A DNA stretch of 64,000 bases from Paraburkholderia sprentiae WSM5005 (lineage in GTDB: Bacteria > Pseudomonadota > Gammaproteobacteria > Burkholderiales > Burkholderiaceae), in contig NZ_CP017562.2 of assembly GCF_001865575.2 (NCBI RefSeq), positions 1,116,001-1,180,000 on the forward strand, given 5' to 3'. Shown piece after piece: positions 1 to 8,501 of the stretch. The translations under genes and the position numbers were made by a program. The first letter of the stretch is position 1. Each line of letters begins with the position of its first letter. A model generated the notes under the pieces. That model had not been told where the DNA came from and ran no database searches. It saw only the letters and a program-made list of their open reading frames with translations.

Positions 1-2
1 CC

Positions 3-287
3 GAGGCCAGCGCCGAGGTGATCGTCGGCGGGCCGGGCGGACGCGTGTTGACGCTGCACGCGGGCGACGTGCTGCTGCTGCCGGCCGGCACCGGCCATTG
101 TCTGCAGTCGTTCGAGCGGCATTTTCAGGTGGTGGCGGGCTATCCGTTAGGACAGCAGTGGGACATTCGCCGCGAAGCGCTGACGCCGCAGGAAACCGCC
201 AAGATGCTGGCGTTGCCGTTTCCTCCGCTCGATCCGATCGACGGCAAGCACGGTCCCGTGGTCGAGCTTTGGCTGCACGCGGCCTGA
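3..287 (+). CDS. Cupin-domain protein, C-terminal part (gene starts before the window)
   Basis: The reading frame is already open at the window edge, so only the last 95 or so codons are present. The piece carries a cupin signature (GDVLLLPAGTGHC, around codons 21-33 of the visible part): a beta-strand, the PAG turn and a metal-type His, as in small single-domain cupins that act as sugar or aromatic binding proteins or regulators. The C-terminal part is rich in Pro and hydrophobic residues (ALPFPPLDP). A stem-loop follows the stop codon, and transketolase begins 150 bases later on the same strand. The substrate cannot be told. The family call is fairly safe; a specific function is not. Confidence 0.7.
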   Translation, partial: EASAEVIVGGPGGRVLTLHAGDVLLLPAGTGHCLQSFERHFQVVAGYPLGQQWDIRREALTPQETAKMLALPFPPLDPIDGKHGPVVELWLHAA

Positions 288-298
288 ACGCCGTCGTT

Positions 299-329
299 CG
301 CGACGCCACCTGCGTATGGCGGCGTCGCG
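299..329 (+). terminator. Stem-loop after the cupin gene
   Basis: A perfect 9-bp GC-rich stem (CGCGACGCC, 299-307, with GGCGTCGCG, 321-329) sits 12 bases after the cupin stop. There is no run of T afterwards, so it is either a weak terminator or a pause or mRNA-stability element between the cupin gene and transketolase. Confidence 0.4.
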
Positions 330-437
330 TGCAGAGTTACCCGGTTAGGCGCATCATCGGTGGGCTTCCGCCGACCCGCGCGCGCGCCCGCGGCGAGTCC
401 TGGCCATCTTCCGAATTGCCGAACAAGGAGCGTCTCC

Positions 438-2522
438 ATGCAAAACGATCCCGCCCTCGATCAGTTGTGCATCAACACGATCCGCACGCTGTCGATGGAC
501 GCCGTGCAGAAAGCCAATTCCGGCCACCCCGGCACGCCGATGGCGCTCGCGCCGGTTGCCTATCACCTGTGGCAAAACCATCTGCGTTACGACCCGGACG
601 AGCCGTTGTGGCCGAATCGCGATCGCTTCGTGCTGTCGGTCGGGCATGCGTCGATGCTGCTTTATTCCCTGCTGCATCTGGCCAACGTGAAGGCCGTCGA
701 CGAACACGGCAGGCCGACCGGCGCGCCGGCCGTATCGCTCGACGACATCGAGCATTTCCGCCAGATCGACAGCAAGACGCCCGGCCACCCCGAGTACCGG
801 ATGACGACCGGCGTCGAAACCACTACGGGACCGCTTGGGCAAGGGCTCGGCAACAGCGTCGGCATGGCGATGGCCGGGCGCTGGTACGAGAGCCACTTCA
901 ACCGCCCGGACGCGCCGCTGTTCGACTACCGCGTATATGCGTTGTGCGGCGACGGCGACCTGATGGAAGGCATCTCGCACGAAGCGGCTTCGCTCGCCGG
1001 GCACCTGAAGCTGTCGAACCTGATCTGGATTTACGACAGCAATCGCGTGACGATCGAAGGCCATACCGACCTCGCGTATAGCGACGACGTCGAAAGCCGC
1101 TTTCGTGGCTACAACTGGCACACGCTGCACGTCGACGACGCCAACGACGCGGCCGCGCTGGAAAAGGCGCTGGTCGAAGCGAAGAGCGTGACCGACCGGC
1201 CCACGCTAATCGTCGTCCACAGCGTGATCGGCTGGGGCTCGCCGAACAAGCAGGATTCGGCGTCCGCGCATGGCGAAGCGCTCGGCGTCGAGGAAGTCGC
1301 GCTGACCAAGAAGGCGTACGGCTGGCCCGAGGACAAGTTCTTCTACGTGCCCGACGGCGTGCACGAACGCTTCGCGCAAGGTATCGGTGCACGCGGCAAG
1401 GCGGCGCGCGAACAATGGCAGACGAAGTTCGACAGCTATAAAAAACAGTATGCGGATCTCGCGCGCGAGTTCGCGCAGATGGAAGCGCATGAATTGCCGC
1501 AGGGCTGGGACAGCGACATCCCCCGCTTCGACGCGGACGCGAAGGGCATGGCGACGCGCGAATCGTCGGGCAAGGTGCTCAATGCGATTGCCGCGCGTGT
1601 GCCGTGGATCATCGGCGGCGCGGCGGACCTGTCGCCGTCGACTAAAACCAACCTGAAGTTCGAAGGCGCCGGCAGTTTCGAGGCGGATGACTACGCTGGC
1701 CGCAATCTGCATTTCGGCATCCGCGAGCATGGGATGGGCGCGGTGGTTAACGGTCTCGTGCTATCGAATCTGCGTGCGTACGGCTCGACGTTTCTGATCT
1801 TCAGCGACTACATGAAGCCGCCGATCCGCCTGTCCGCGATCATGGAAGTCCCCGCTATCTTTGTGTTCACGCACGATTCGATCGGCCTCGGCGAAGATGG
1901 TCCGACGCATCAGCCGATCGAGCAGTTGGCGTCGCTGCGCGGTGTGCCCGGCCTCACGGTGCTGCGTCCCGGCGACGCCAACGAAGCGGCCGAGGCGTGG
2001 CGGGTCGCGCTGACGCAGCCGCGTCGGCCGGCGTGCATCGTCCTGTCGCGCCAGCCGCTGCCGACGCTTGACCGCAGTCGCTATGCGCCCGCGAGCGGCG
2101 TCCGGCACGGCGCGTACGTGCTCGCCGATGCGCCCGGTGGCAGCAAGCCGGAGGTGATCCTGATGGCGACCGGCAGCGAGTTGTCGATCTGCGTCGACGT
2201 GTACGAGAAGCTGAAGAGCGAGGGCATCGCGGCGCGCGTCGTGTCGATGCCGTCGTGGGACATCTTCGAGCGCGAGGACAGTGCGTATCAGGAGTCGGTG
2301 CTGCCTGCGGACGTCGAAGCGCGCGTCGCGGTCGAGCAGGCTGCGTCGCTCGGTTGGGATCGGTATACGGGCCGGCTCGGTGCGCAGATCGTCATGCATA
2401 CGTTCGGCGCGTCGGCGCCGATCGCGGATCTGAAGAAGAAGTTCGGTTTCACGCCGGAGGCCGTGTATGAGGCGGCGAAGCAGCAGATCGCGCGGGTGAA
2501 GAAGGGCCGGGGCACTGCCTGA
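438..2522 (+). CDS. tkt: Transketolase
   Basis: TPP-dependent enzyme of the non-oxidative pentose phosphate pathway (and the Calvin cycle where present). It moves two-carbon ketol units between sugar phosphates in the cytoplasm. The 694-residue protein has the family length of 660-700. Visible motifs are the N-terminal PGTPMALAPVAYHLW, the TPP/Mg motif GDGDLMEGISHEA near residues 155-167 with the following N, and the pyrimidine-domain motifs REHGMG and FSDYMKPPIRLSA, then HDSIGLGEDGPTHQPIEQ. The ATG at 438 was chosen over an in-frame start at 360 because AAGGAG lies just upstream (425-430) and the family begins here. It stands alone, with terminator-like stem-loops on both sides. Other carbon genes (gnd, class I aldolase, phosphoketolase) lie 32-43 kb away. 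Confidence 0.97.
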   Translation: MQNDPALDQLCINTIRTLSMDAVQKANSGHPGTPMALAPVAYHLWQNHLRYDPDEPLWPNRDRFVLSVGHASMLLYSLLHLANVKAVDEHGRPTGAPAVSLDDIEHFRQIDSKTPGHPEYRMTTGVETTTGPLGQGLGNSVGMAMAGRWYESHFNRPDAPLFDYRVYALCGDGDLMEGISHEAASLAGHLKLSNLIWIYDSNRVTIEGHTDLAYSDDVESRFRGYNWHTLHVDDANDAAALEKALVEAKSVTDRPTLIVVHSVIGWGSPNKQDSASAHGEALGVEEVALTKKAYGWPEDKFFYVPDGVHERFAQGIGARGKAAREQWQTKFDSYKKQYADLAREFAQMEAHELPQGWDSDIPRFDADAKGMATRESSGKVLNAIAARVPWIIGGAADLSPSTKTNLKFEGAGSFEADDYAGRNLHFGIREHGMGAVVNGLVLSNLRAYGSTFLIFSDYMKPPIRLSAIMEVPAIFVFTHDSIGLGEDGPTHQPIEQLASLRGVPGLTVLRPGDANEAAEAWRVALTQPRRPACIVLSRQPLPTLDRSRYAPASGVRHGAYVLADAPGGSKPEVILMATGSELSICVDVYEKLKSEGIAARVVSMPSWDIFEREDSAYQESVLPADVEARVAVEQAASLGWDRYTGRLGAQIVMHTFGASAPIADLKKKFGFTPEAVYEAAKQQIARVKKGRGTA

Positions 2523-2542
2523 TTGGATTGCCGGGCCGGCGC

Positions 2543-2583
2543 TGACCGGCGGAGGCTGGCCGCACTTTGCGTCCGCCCGGTCA
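2543..2583. terminator. Stem-loop between convergent tkt and fmdB-like gene
   Basis: TGACCGGCGGA (2543-2553) pairs with TCCGCCCGGTCA (2572-2583) with a single bulge, directly after the transketolase stop and before the end of the convergent reverse-strand gene. There is no long T run. A second, AT-rich 7-bp stem (2583-2589 with 2597-2603) follows but overlaps the small gene's Lys/Ser codons. Confidence 0.4.
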
Positions 2584-2591
2584 GAAAGATT

Positions 2592-2756
2592 TCAGCTCTT
2601 TCTGGATGTTTTCGCCACAAATGGCGTGGGTATGTGCTGAACCTTCTCGCTTCCGCATTTCGGACAAGCCGGATGGGCGGTTTCATGCTCGGCGAGATGC
2701 TCGGCATGTTCGAACGTCTCACCGCACTGCTCGCACCGGTATTGGTAAGTCGGCAT
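2592..2756 (-). CDS. FmdB-family zinc ribbon protein
   Basis: A 54-residue protein with the FmdB/CxxC-CxxC zinc ribbon: MPTYQYRCEQCGETFE, then HPACPKCGSEKVQHI. The four cysteines (two CxxC pairs) should bind one zinc. Members are putative regulatory or nucleic-acid-binding ribbons; the role is unknown in most bacteria. The start at 2756 was preferred to the longer 2783 because the MPTY(Q/E)Y N-terminus is invariant in the family and GGGAGGA precedes it at good spacing. Convergent with transketolase. The C-terminal tail is a short basic Ser/Lys stretch. Confidence 0.9.
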   Translation of the reverse strand: MPTYQYRCEQCGETFEHAEHLAEHETAHPACPKCGSEKVQHIPTPFVAKTSRKS

Positions 2757-2877
2757 GGCATTCCTCCCACGAGAATCCTGCACGTCGTACTGGCGACATA
2801 CTGTCTACGACGCCCGCAATAACCCATTCTAGTGCAGGAAAGTGCAGGAAACGCCCGGGCATGATCGCGTCAGAACG

Positions 2878-3150
2878 CTAAAGGCTGGCGAGCAACGCAA
2901 GCTGATGTCTGGTTTCGCTGCCTTCCACCAACGAGTAGGAACACAAACACTTCCGTTCGTCGGAGGAGAACCCGTACTCCCGGGAAAAGCTATCCCAGTG
3001 CGCGTCTTCGATCGACATGGGTATGGCATGCGCGCGCGCGAACCAGTTCATCATTCGACTCGCGTGGCGGCGAATCAGCACGCGCTCCCGATCCAGTACG
3101 TACGACTCGTGTCCGGCGCGAAGAACAAGATAGTGAGGAATTCCATGCAT
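2878..3150 (-). CDS. Hypothetical protein, 90 residues
   Basis: Not recognised as a named family. The product has no signal peptide or membrane span. It is rich in His, Arg and aromatic residues, contains SFSREYGFSSDE and ends with the cluster CLCSYS. The ATG at 3150 is preceded by AAGGAG at good spacing, which supports a real gene; the in-frame start at 3213 would add a low-complexity Arg-rich leader. It lies 46 bases downstream of the DUF6723-like gene on the same strand, so the two may be co-transcribed. I believe it is genuine because of the ribosome site and codon pattern. Function unknown. Confidence 0.65.
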   Translation of the reverse strand: MHGIPHYLVLRAGHESYVLDRERVLIRRHASRMMNWFARAHAIPMSIEDAHWDSFSREYGFSSDERKCLCSYSLVEGSETRHQLALLASL

Positions 3151-3196
3151 TACGCCGCTCCTTGGGCTGTCAGCGTTTCGACGGCGGGCCGTCAGA

Positions 3197-3430
3197 CTAC
3201 TCCGGAACCGCAATGTCGCCGTTCACGAGCTGCCAGCCGTAGACCTCGGCGAAGTTCTTCGCGCTCTGCGCATCCTCGCATAGGGGCATGTCAGCACAGC
3301 CGCGAAACGGATAGATGACCCGCTTGTCGGAAAGACGAATCACCTTCAAGGTCGGGACAATGCCGCCCATCGTCCGGCGAAACGACGCGGCGACCTCATA
3401 GTTTTCCGCGCCACGTTTAGATTGCTGCAT
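3197..3430 (-). CDS. DUF6723-like small protein
   Basis: A 77-residue soluble protein of the small Burkholderia type with a pattern like ENYEVAASFRRTMGG...TLKVIRLSDKRVIYPF and a C-terminal GDIAVPE; I recall this as DUF6723 but could not check. It reads like a compact beta-rich domain. The ATG at 3430 is preceded by GAGGAGA at good spacing, whereas starting at 3502 adds an unsupported leader. No function is known for the family. Likely first gene of a two-gene unit with the 90-residue hypothetical downstream. Confidence 0.7.
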   Translation of the reverse strand: MQQSKRGAENYEVAASFRRTMGGIVPTLKVIRLSDKRVIYPFRGCADMPLCEDAQSAKNFAEVYGWQLVNGDIAVPE

Positions 3431-3905
3431 TCGCGTCTCCTCGTCGATTGCATGGTCTCGCGACCCGCTCATAGATCGCACACCTGTTGATCGATCTCGC
3501 ACGATCCAACGGCACCGAGACGGGTGCGGGGATAGGCGAGGGGATAAATCTGCAACCCTCTGTCAGTTCTGACATGCTCGCTCATGATGTAGTCCAAAAG
3601 TGCGGGCCATGACGGGAAGTAGCCGGATGGAGCAACCATCGCAGCGCCGCAGTTGGAGGAATCGGCGTCCGGGGACGGAATATCGCTTCCTCTGAAAGGG
3701 GGAGAAAGCGGACCACGCGGTAGACGGGAATGAGGTGCCGCCCGTGAACGCGAACGCCGATTGGCGACAGGCGTGAGACAAGACTGGAAGCGATGCAATC
3801 AGTGTATCACCGACCCTTTAGCGGGCCGCTGTTTTTATCAAGCACCATACTTCCTTATTCGATAACCAACGACGCGCGCAAGCGGCCGGGCTGTCTATCC
3901 ACTTC
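3431..3905. other. 475-bp intergenic region, no convincing gene
   Basis: Open frames here (for example 3469-3798 and 3563-3781, reverse strand) have no ribosome site or recognisable sequence. Near the end a short stem AGCGGGCCGCT (3820-3830) followed by GTTTTTATC resembles a weak forward-strand terminator, although no forward gene precedes it. The promoter of the reverse-strand small genes should lie just upstream of 3430. Confidence 0.5.
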
Positions 3906-5009
3906 TCAATTCGCCGGAATCGTCACGACCGGCGCCTTGCTGCTGGTATCCGCTTCCGCGAGCGCCATCAGATTCTGCACGATCGTAAACGCGTATTTCG
4001 AATCGAAGTCGTTGCGCTCGACCCAATACACCGACGGTCCATACGCGATCGACACATAAGCGTCGGCCGGAGCGGCCTTGCCCGAGTGCACAATGATCGT
4101 CGGCCGCGTTTCGCCGCCTATCAATCCGACGGTCGGCTTCGTCGATCCATCTCTGATGCGTTCGGGCGGCACCTGCACCTGCGCGCCGAGATCACTGAGA
4201 ATGCCGAGCACCGAGCGCGTCACCATTGGAATGCGCTCGCCGTTCCGGGAAGTCGACGACGGCCCGTATACGACCTCGTAGCTACGCGTCTTCGCCGACA
4301 GATGCAGCAGCTTGCGCACGCGCGCGACATCGGCGGCCGTGCTCGGCGACCCGCCGCTCGTTGTCGCGCCGATCGACAGGAACACCGCCAATGCGGGGCT
4401 CTGACCGGCTTTCAGATCCGCCATCGCATCGAGCTGACGGGTCTCGACGTTCAGCTCGCCGGCCATTTGCAGACGACGCAACGCTTGCAGCAATTCGAAG
4501 AAGCCCGGCGCGCCCGCGCTGTTGTCGCCGCCGAGCACATTGCCGTTCTGCAGACCGCCGATCGATTGCGCGGTGATGCGCAACAGCAGATCGATCGGCA
4601 CCCCGCCCTCGGCGAGCGGCAGCACGAGCGCCGGCGCGAGCGGCCTGATATACGCGGAGGCGAACGCTTCGCCGGTGGTCGGCGTGAAAGTGAAGGTCGG
4701 TCGATTCGAGTACGACACGCTGCCGGTCGCCTGCGCGTAGTTCGGCATGCTGCCCGAGCCGGCGTTGACGGTCGCGCCGCCGCTGGTGTCGAACGTGTAC
4801 GCGGCGATGATGCTGCTGACGCTCAGGAAGGCCGGCGCATCGCCGTAGCGCAGACCGATCACCGCGGCGAGGATCGCGCGCTTCTTCGCGTCGCCGAGCG
4901 CGCGCGCATAGTCGACCTGATCGGCCTTCAAACGCGAGGGCCCGATATGCACGCAAGCGGACACGAGGCAGGCCGCGCATAAGGCGGCGACCGAAGCGGT
5001 TCTAAGCAT
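3906..5009 (-). CDS. Conserved lipoprotein of unknown function
   Basis: A 367-residue predicted lipoprotein. The N-terminal signal peptide ends in a lipobox LVSAC with the lipidated Cys near residue 19, so the mature protein should sit in the envelope. The first mature stretch, YARALGDAKKRAILAAVIGLRYGDAPAFLSVSSIIAAY, follows a pattern I know from a widespread family of uncharacterised proteobacterial lipoproteins (…LNLVRLRY.D.P.FL.VSS…). The rest is alternating beta-rich and Ser/Gly/Thr-rich sequence with no catalytic motif. The ATG at 5009 is chosen over 5075 because it gives a proper signal peptide. It lies about 200 bases downstream of the ZapE-type gene. Function unknown. Confidence 0.75.
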   Translation of the reverse strand: MLRTASVAALCAACLVSACVHIGPSRLKADQVDYARALGDAKKRAILAAVIGLRYGDAPAFLSVSSIIAAYTFDTSGGATVNAGSGSMPNYAQATGSVSYSNRPTFTFTPTTGEAFASAYIRPLAPALVLPLAEGGVPIDLLLRITAQSIGGLQNGNVLGGDNSAGAPGFFELLQALRRLQMAGELNVETRQLDAMADLKAGQSPALAVFLSIGATTSGGSPSTAADVARVRKLLHLSAKTRSYEVVYGPSSTSRNGERIPMVTRSVLGILSDLGAQVQVPPERIRDGSTKPTVGLIGGETRPTIIVHSGKAAPADAYVSIAYGPSVYWVERNDFDSKYAFTIVQNLMALAEADTSSKAPVVTIPAN

Positions 5010-5216
5010 GGGCGGGCGCGAGCGGAAGCTGTCCGCGGAACAATGGAACGTGCGCTCGGCGCTAGCAGAAGCCATTCCCGGCTCAGCGACGCGCCGCAGC
5101 CGGAGCCGCTTCGTTGTCGGTCCGACGCATGACCTGGCACCTTGGCGCGCGCGTCCGGCGTGAGAGCCCCCGGCATGCTTTACCGCCGCGTTGCAAGAAT
5201 TGCAGCGACGCGCGGA

Positions 5217-6332
5217 TCAGATCCCGGGCGATGAAGCTCCCGCGTCGATCCCGTCTTGCGCGTTGTCGTCGCCGCGTCGTTCGAGCGTGCTCCGATACGC
5301 GCGCGACTGCATTTCGGCGAGCCGGCTCAGGGTTCGTGACAGATCGTGCGCGCCTTCCAGGCCGATCAATGCGGTTTCGATCGGCTGATCGGCGGCGATG
5401 AAGAGAGCACGCTTGCGATCGTAGAAGATGTCGATCAGCCAGACGAGGCGCTGCAGCGTATGCGACTGCCTCAGCGCTGCCGTGTGCAGACGATCGACGA
5501 TCAAGCCTTGCCATTGTTCGGCGAGATCGAGGTAGTCGAGATGCGAGCGGCGCGCGACGCACAACTGCTCGAAGTCCGCCCACAGCAGCGCGCGGCCGGC
5601 CGCACGAGCTTCGAGCGGCCGACCCGCCGCGCTCAGATTGACCGACCCGATCACAGCGCCGCGTTCGTGACTCGTGAAGATCTCGCGTAACGCGGCCTCG
5701 CTCGTCGTATCGAGCGGCGCGAAAAAGCGCGGCACCTCGGCCGCTTCGCCGCCAAAGCGGTAATCGCGCGCGCCGTCGAAATGGATCACCGTGAAGCAGC
5801 GTTTGATCTGCGCGATGGTCGGCAAAAAGCGTTTGTGAAACTCGGGGTCGGGCAGCAGATCGTCCGGTGCGTAGTTCGACGTCAGCACGATGCGCGTGCC
5901 GAGGTTGATCGCGGTGTCGACAAAGCGGCCCATCAGGAACGCGTCGGCGACATCGTGCACATGGAATTCGTCGAAGCACAGTAATTCGATACCGTCGAGC
6001 CATTGCCGCGACACGTCGCCGAGCCGGTCGTCACCACGCGGCGCGTGGACGAGCCGGCGGTTCATCTCGCGCAGGAACTCATGGAAGTGCAAACGCCGTT
6101 TGCGGCATGGCGCCAGCTCGAACAGCGTATCGACGACGAGGCTCTTGCCGCGTCCCGGCAGCCCGTGACAGTAGACGCCTTGCGGCCCGAACGCGGCGGT
6201 GGACCAGGCATGTCGCGCGCGCTGCTGCGCGCCGACCAATGTGACGAGCGCGCTGATGGCCTCGCGCTGACGCGCATCGGGGGTGATGCCGCGCACGGTC
6301 AATGCGCGCATGATGCGGGTTTCGTCAAGCAT
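5217..6332 (-). CDS. zapE: AFG1/ZapE-family ATPase
   Basis: AAA-type P-loop ATPase of the AFG1/LACE1-ZapE family. E. coli ZapE is linked to the Z-ring and cell division under stress; mitochondrial AFG1 aids protein quality control. The 371-residue product has the Walker A GLPGRGKS (about residues 62-69), the family block HFHEFLREMNRRLH-like after it, a Walker B LLCFDEFHVHD (about 115-125) and the sensor block RIVLTSNYAPDDL. These are characteristic. The start at 6332 (MLDETR) was preferred over 6485, which would add a low-complexity leader. It is a single gene with the lipoprotein downstream. Length agrees with the family (360-390). Confidence 0.93.
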   Translation of the reverse strand: MLDETRIMRALTVRGITPDARQREAISALVTLVGAQQRARHAWSTAAFGPQGVYCHGLPGRGKSLVVDTLFELAPCRKRRLHFHEFLREMNRRLVHAPRGDDRLGDVSRQWLDGIELLCFDEFHVHDVADAFLMGRFVDTAINLGTRIVLTSNYAPDDLLPDPEFHKRFLPTIAQIKRCFTVIHFDGARDYRFGGEAAEVPRFFAPLDTTSEAALREIFTSHERGAVIGSVNLSAAGRPLEARAAGRALLWADFEQLCVARRSHLDYLDLAEQWQGLIVDRLHTAALRQSHTLQRLVWLIDIFYDRKRALFIAADQPIETALIGLEGAHDLSRTLSRLAEMQSRAYRSTLERRGDDNAQDGIDAGASSPGI

Positions 6333-6562
6333 GGGCGAGAGCGTCCATGCCTGACGGCGCGAATGAGATGACTGGCGCGAAGGGCACCGGGTGACTTGCC
6401 GCCGATACGGCGTGGACGTGTGCGAGCATGAAATGACGGCCGACGTGATCGCCTGAGACGAATCAGGCGCAATGAGCGCGTGCATGGAGCGCGCGCCATT
6501 TTACCAGCCACGTCGTGTGTCGAAGTGTTGGCGCGCACACGCGTCGTCGAACGGCTACCGCG

Positions 6563-8404
6563 TCATTTGTCTTTGTCGTGATGCCCCGGCAGCACCGCAC
6601 CGAGTACCTGCTTGGCCGTTTCGACGACCACGTTGCCTTCGTCGGGATCGCCCTTGAGCAAGGTCTCGGCGAACGCCTTGGCCTGCGCGAGCGTGACGTG
6701 CGGCGGCAGCGGCGGCACGTTCGGATCGGCCTTCACCTCGATCACGACCGGCCGATTCGACGCAAGCGCGTCGTCCCAGGCAGTGGCCATCTGATCGGGA
6801 TTGTCGACATAGATGCCCTTCAAACCGATCATCTCCGCGAAGCGGTGATACGGCACCGACGGAATGTTCTGCGAGGCCTCGAACTTCGGATCGCCTTCCA
6901 TCACACGCTGCTCCCACGTCACCTGATTCAGGTCGCCATTGTTGAGCACCATGCAGATCCAGCGCGGATCGCTCCAGCCTTGCCAGTACTTCGCGACCGT
7001 GATCAGCTCTGCCATATTGTTCATCTGCATCGCGCCGTCGCCGACGAGCGCGATCACGGGCCGCTCGGGATAGGCGAACTTCGCGGCGATCGCATACGGC
7101 ACGGCGGCGCCCATCGAGGCGAGCCCACCCGACAGCGAGCACATCATGCCGCGCTGCACCTGCAGATCGCGCGCATACCAGTTCGCGACCGAGCCGGAAT
7201 CGCTGGTGACGATCGCGTTCGATGGAATGCGCTTTGACAGCTCCCATACCGACAGCTGCGGATTGAGGCCGTCCTTCGCGGGTTCGTGCGCGCGTTTCTC
7301 GAGGGTTTTCCACCAGTCGGAGACCCAGCCTTCGATACGCTCGCGCCACAGACGATCCTTTTTCTCATCGATCAGCGGCAGCAGCGCGCGCAGCGTCTCG
7401 GCGCTATCGCCGACGAGGTTCACTTCCATCGGATAACGCAGGCTCAGCATGTCGGCCTTGATATCGATCTGCACGCCGCGCGCGTCGCCTTCCTTCGGCA
7501 GAAACTCCGAGTACGGGAAGCCCGAGCCGATCATCAGCAAGGTATCGCAATGGGTCATCATGTCGTAGCTCGGCTTCGTGCCGAGCAGGCCGATCGAGCC
7601 GGTCACCCACGGCAGATCGTCGGGCAGCACGGCCTTGCCGAGCAGCGCCTTCGCGACGCCGGCGCCGAGTTTCTCGGCGATGGCGATGACTTCGTCGGTC
7701 GCGTGCAGCGCGCCCGCGCCGACCAGGATCGCGACCTTGCGGCCCGCGTTCAGCACGTCGGCGGCCTGGCGCAATTGCTCGTCGCTCGGCACCACGCGCG
7801 GGCGCACGTAACCGATGCCTGAATGCAGCGTGCCATGCTTACGCCCCGGTGGCTCGTAGTCGATCTCCTGCAGATCGTTCGGCAGTATCAGCGCCGTGAC
7901 CGCGCGCTCGGCCAGCGCGATACGCACCGCGCGATCGACCAGATGACGCACCTGCGCGGGCATCGTCGCAAAGCCGACGAACGAGCCGGCGACGTCCTTG
8001 AACATCGCCGGCAGGTCGAGCTCCTGCTGATAGTGTCCACCGATCGCCGCGCGCGCCTGCTGACCGGTGATCGCGAGCACCGGCATGTGATCCATGCGGG
8101 CGTCGTAGAGGCCCGTCAGCAGATGCGCAGCGCCGGGACCCGAGGTGGCGATGCACACGCCCAACTCGCCGGTGAACTTCGCATGCGCGGAGGCCATGAA
8201 CGCGGCCATTTCTTCGTGACGGACCTGGATGAATTCGATCGGGCCCGGCTGATCGGTGCCCTTGCGGCGTTTTTTGGCTTCGGCTTGCGCGCGATTCAAC
8301 GCGCCGAACACGCCGTTGATGCCGTCGCCCGGATAGCCGTAGATACGCCGCACGCCCCATGCATGCAGGCGCCCGATGATGAAGTCGCCGACGGTTTCAG
8401 CCAT
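6563..8404 (-). CDS. TPP-dependent enzyme, pyruvate oxidase / acetolactate synthase-like
   Basis: A 613-residue thiamine-diphosphate enzyme in the POX/AHAS group. The N-terminal PYR domain has YGYPGDGINGVFGAL and the catalytic Glu region RHEEMAAFMAS; then come the central FAD/nucleotide-like domain and the C-terminal PP domain with VGDGAMQMNNMAEL followed about 25 residues later by NNGDLNQVTWEQ, the GDG-N30-NN TPP/Mg motif. Length and layout resemble PoxB-type enzymes, which turn pyruvate into acetate and CO2, but the true substrate could be another 2-keto acid. The ATG at 8404 has GAGGAGCGAGGA upstream; 8476 is not supported. The BrkB gene lies 97 bases upstream on the same strand. Confidence 0.88.
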   Translation of the reverse strand: MAETVGDFIIGRLHAWGVRRIYGYPGDGINGVFGALNRAQAEAKKRRKGTDQPGPIEFIQVRHEEMAAFMASAHAKFTGELGVCIATSGPGAAHLLTGLYDARMDHMPVLAITGQQARAAIGGHYQQELDLPAMFKDVAGSFVGFATMPAQVRHLVDRAVRIALAERAVTALILPNDLQEIDYEPPGRKHGTLHSGIGYVRPRVVPSDEQLRQAADVLNAGRKVAILVGAGALHATDEVIAIAEKLGAGVAKALLGKAVLPDDLPWVTGSIGLLGTKPSYDMMTHCDTLLMIGSGFPYSEFLPKEGDARGVQIDIKADMLSLRYPMEVNLVGDSAETLRALLPLIDEKKDRLWRERIEGWVSDWWKTLEKRAHEPAKDGLNPQLSVWELSKRIPSNAIVTSDSGSVANWYARDLQVQRGMMCSLSGGLASMGAAVPYAIAAKFAYPERPVIALVGDGAMQMNNMAELITVAKYWQGWSDPRWICMVLNNGDLNQVTWEQRVMEGDPKFEASQNIPSVPYHRFAEMIGLKGIYVDNPDQMATAWDDALASNRPVVIEVKADPNVPPLPPHVTLAQAKAFAETLLKGDPDEGNVVVETAKQVLGAVLPGHHDKDK

Positions 8405-8501
8405 GATCCTCGCTCCTCGATAGCCAGTGGATGCCGCCGCGTGAGACGGGCGGTCGTCGTCCGTATCGGCGAGCAAGGGCTGTTCCTTGCGACTGGCTTG
8501 C

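Noticed and set aside
3469..3798. Reverse-strand frames in the 3.5-3.8 kb gap
   Set aside because: Neither has a start context nor a recognisable sequence.
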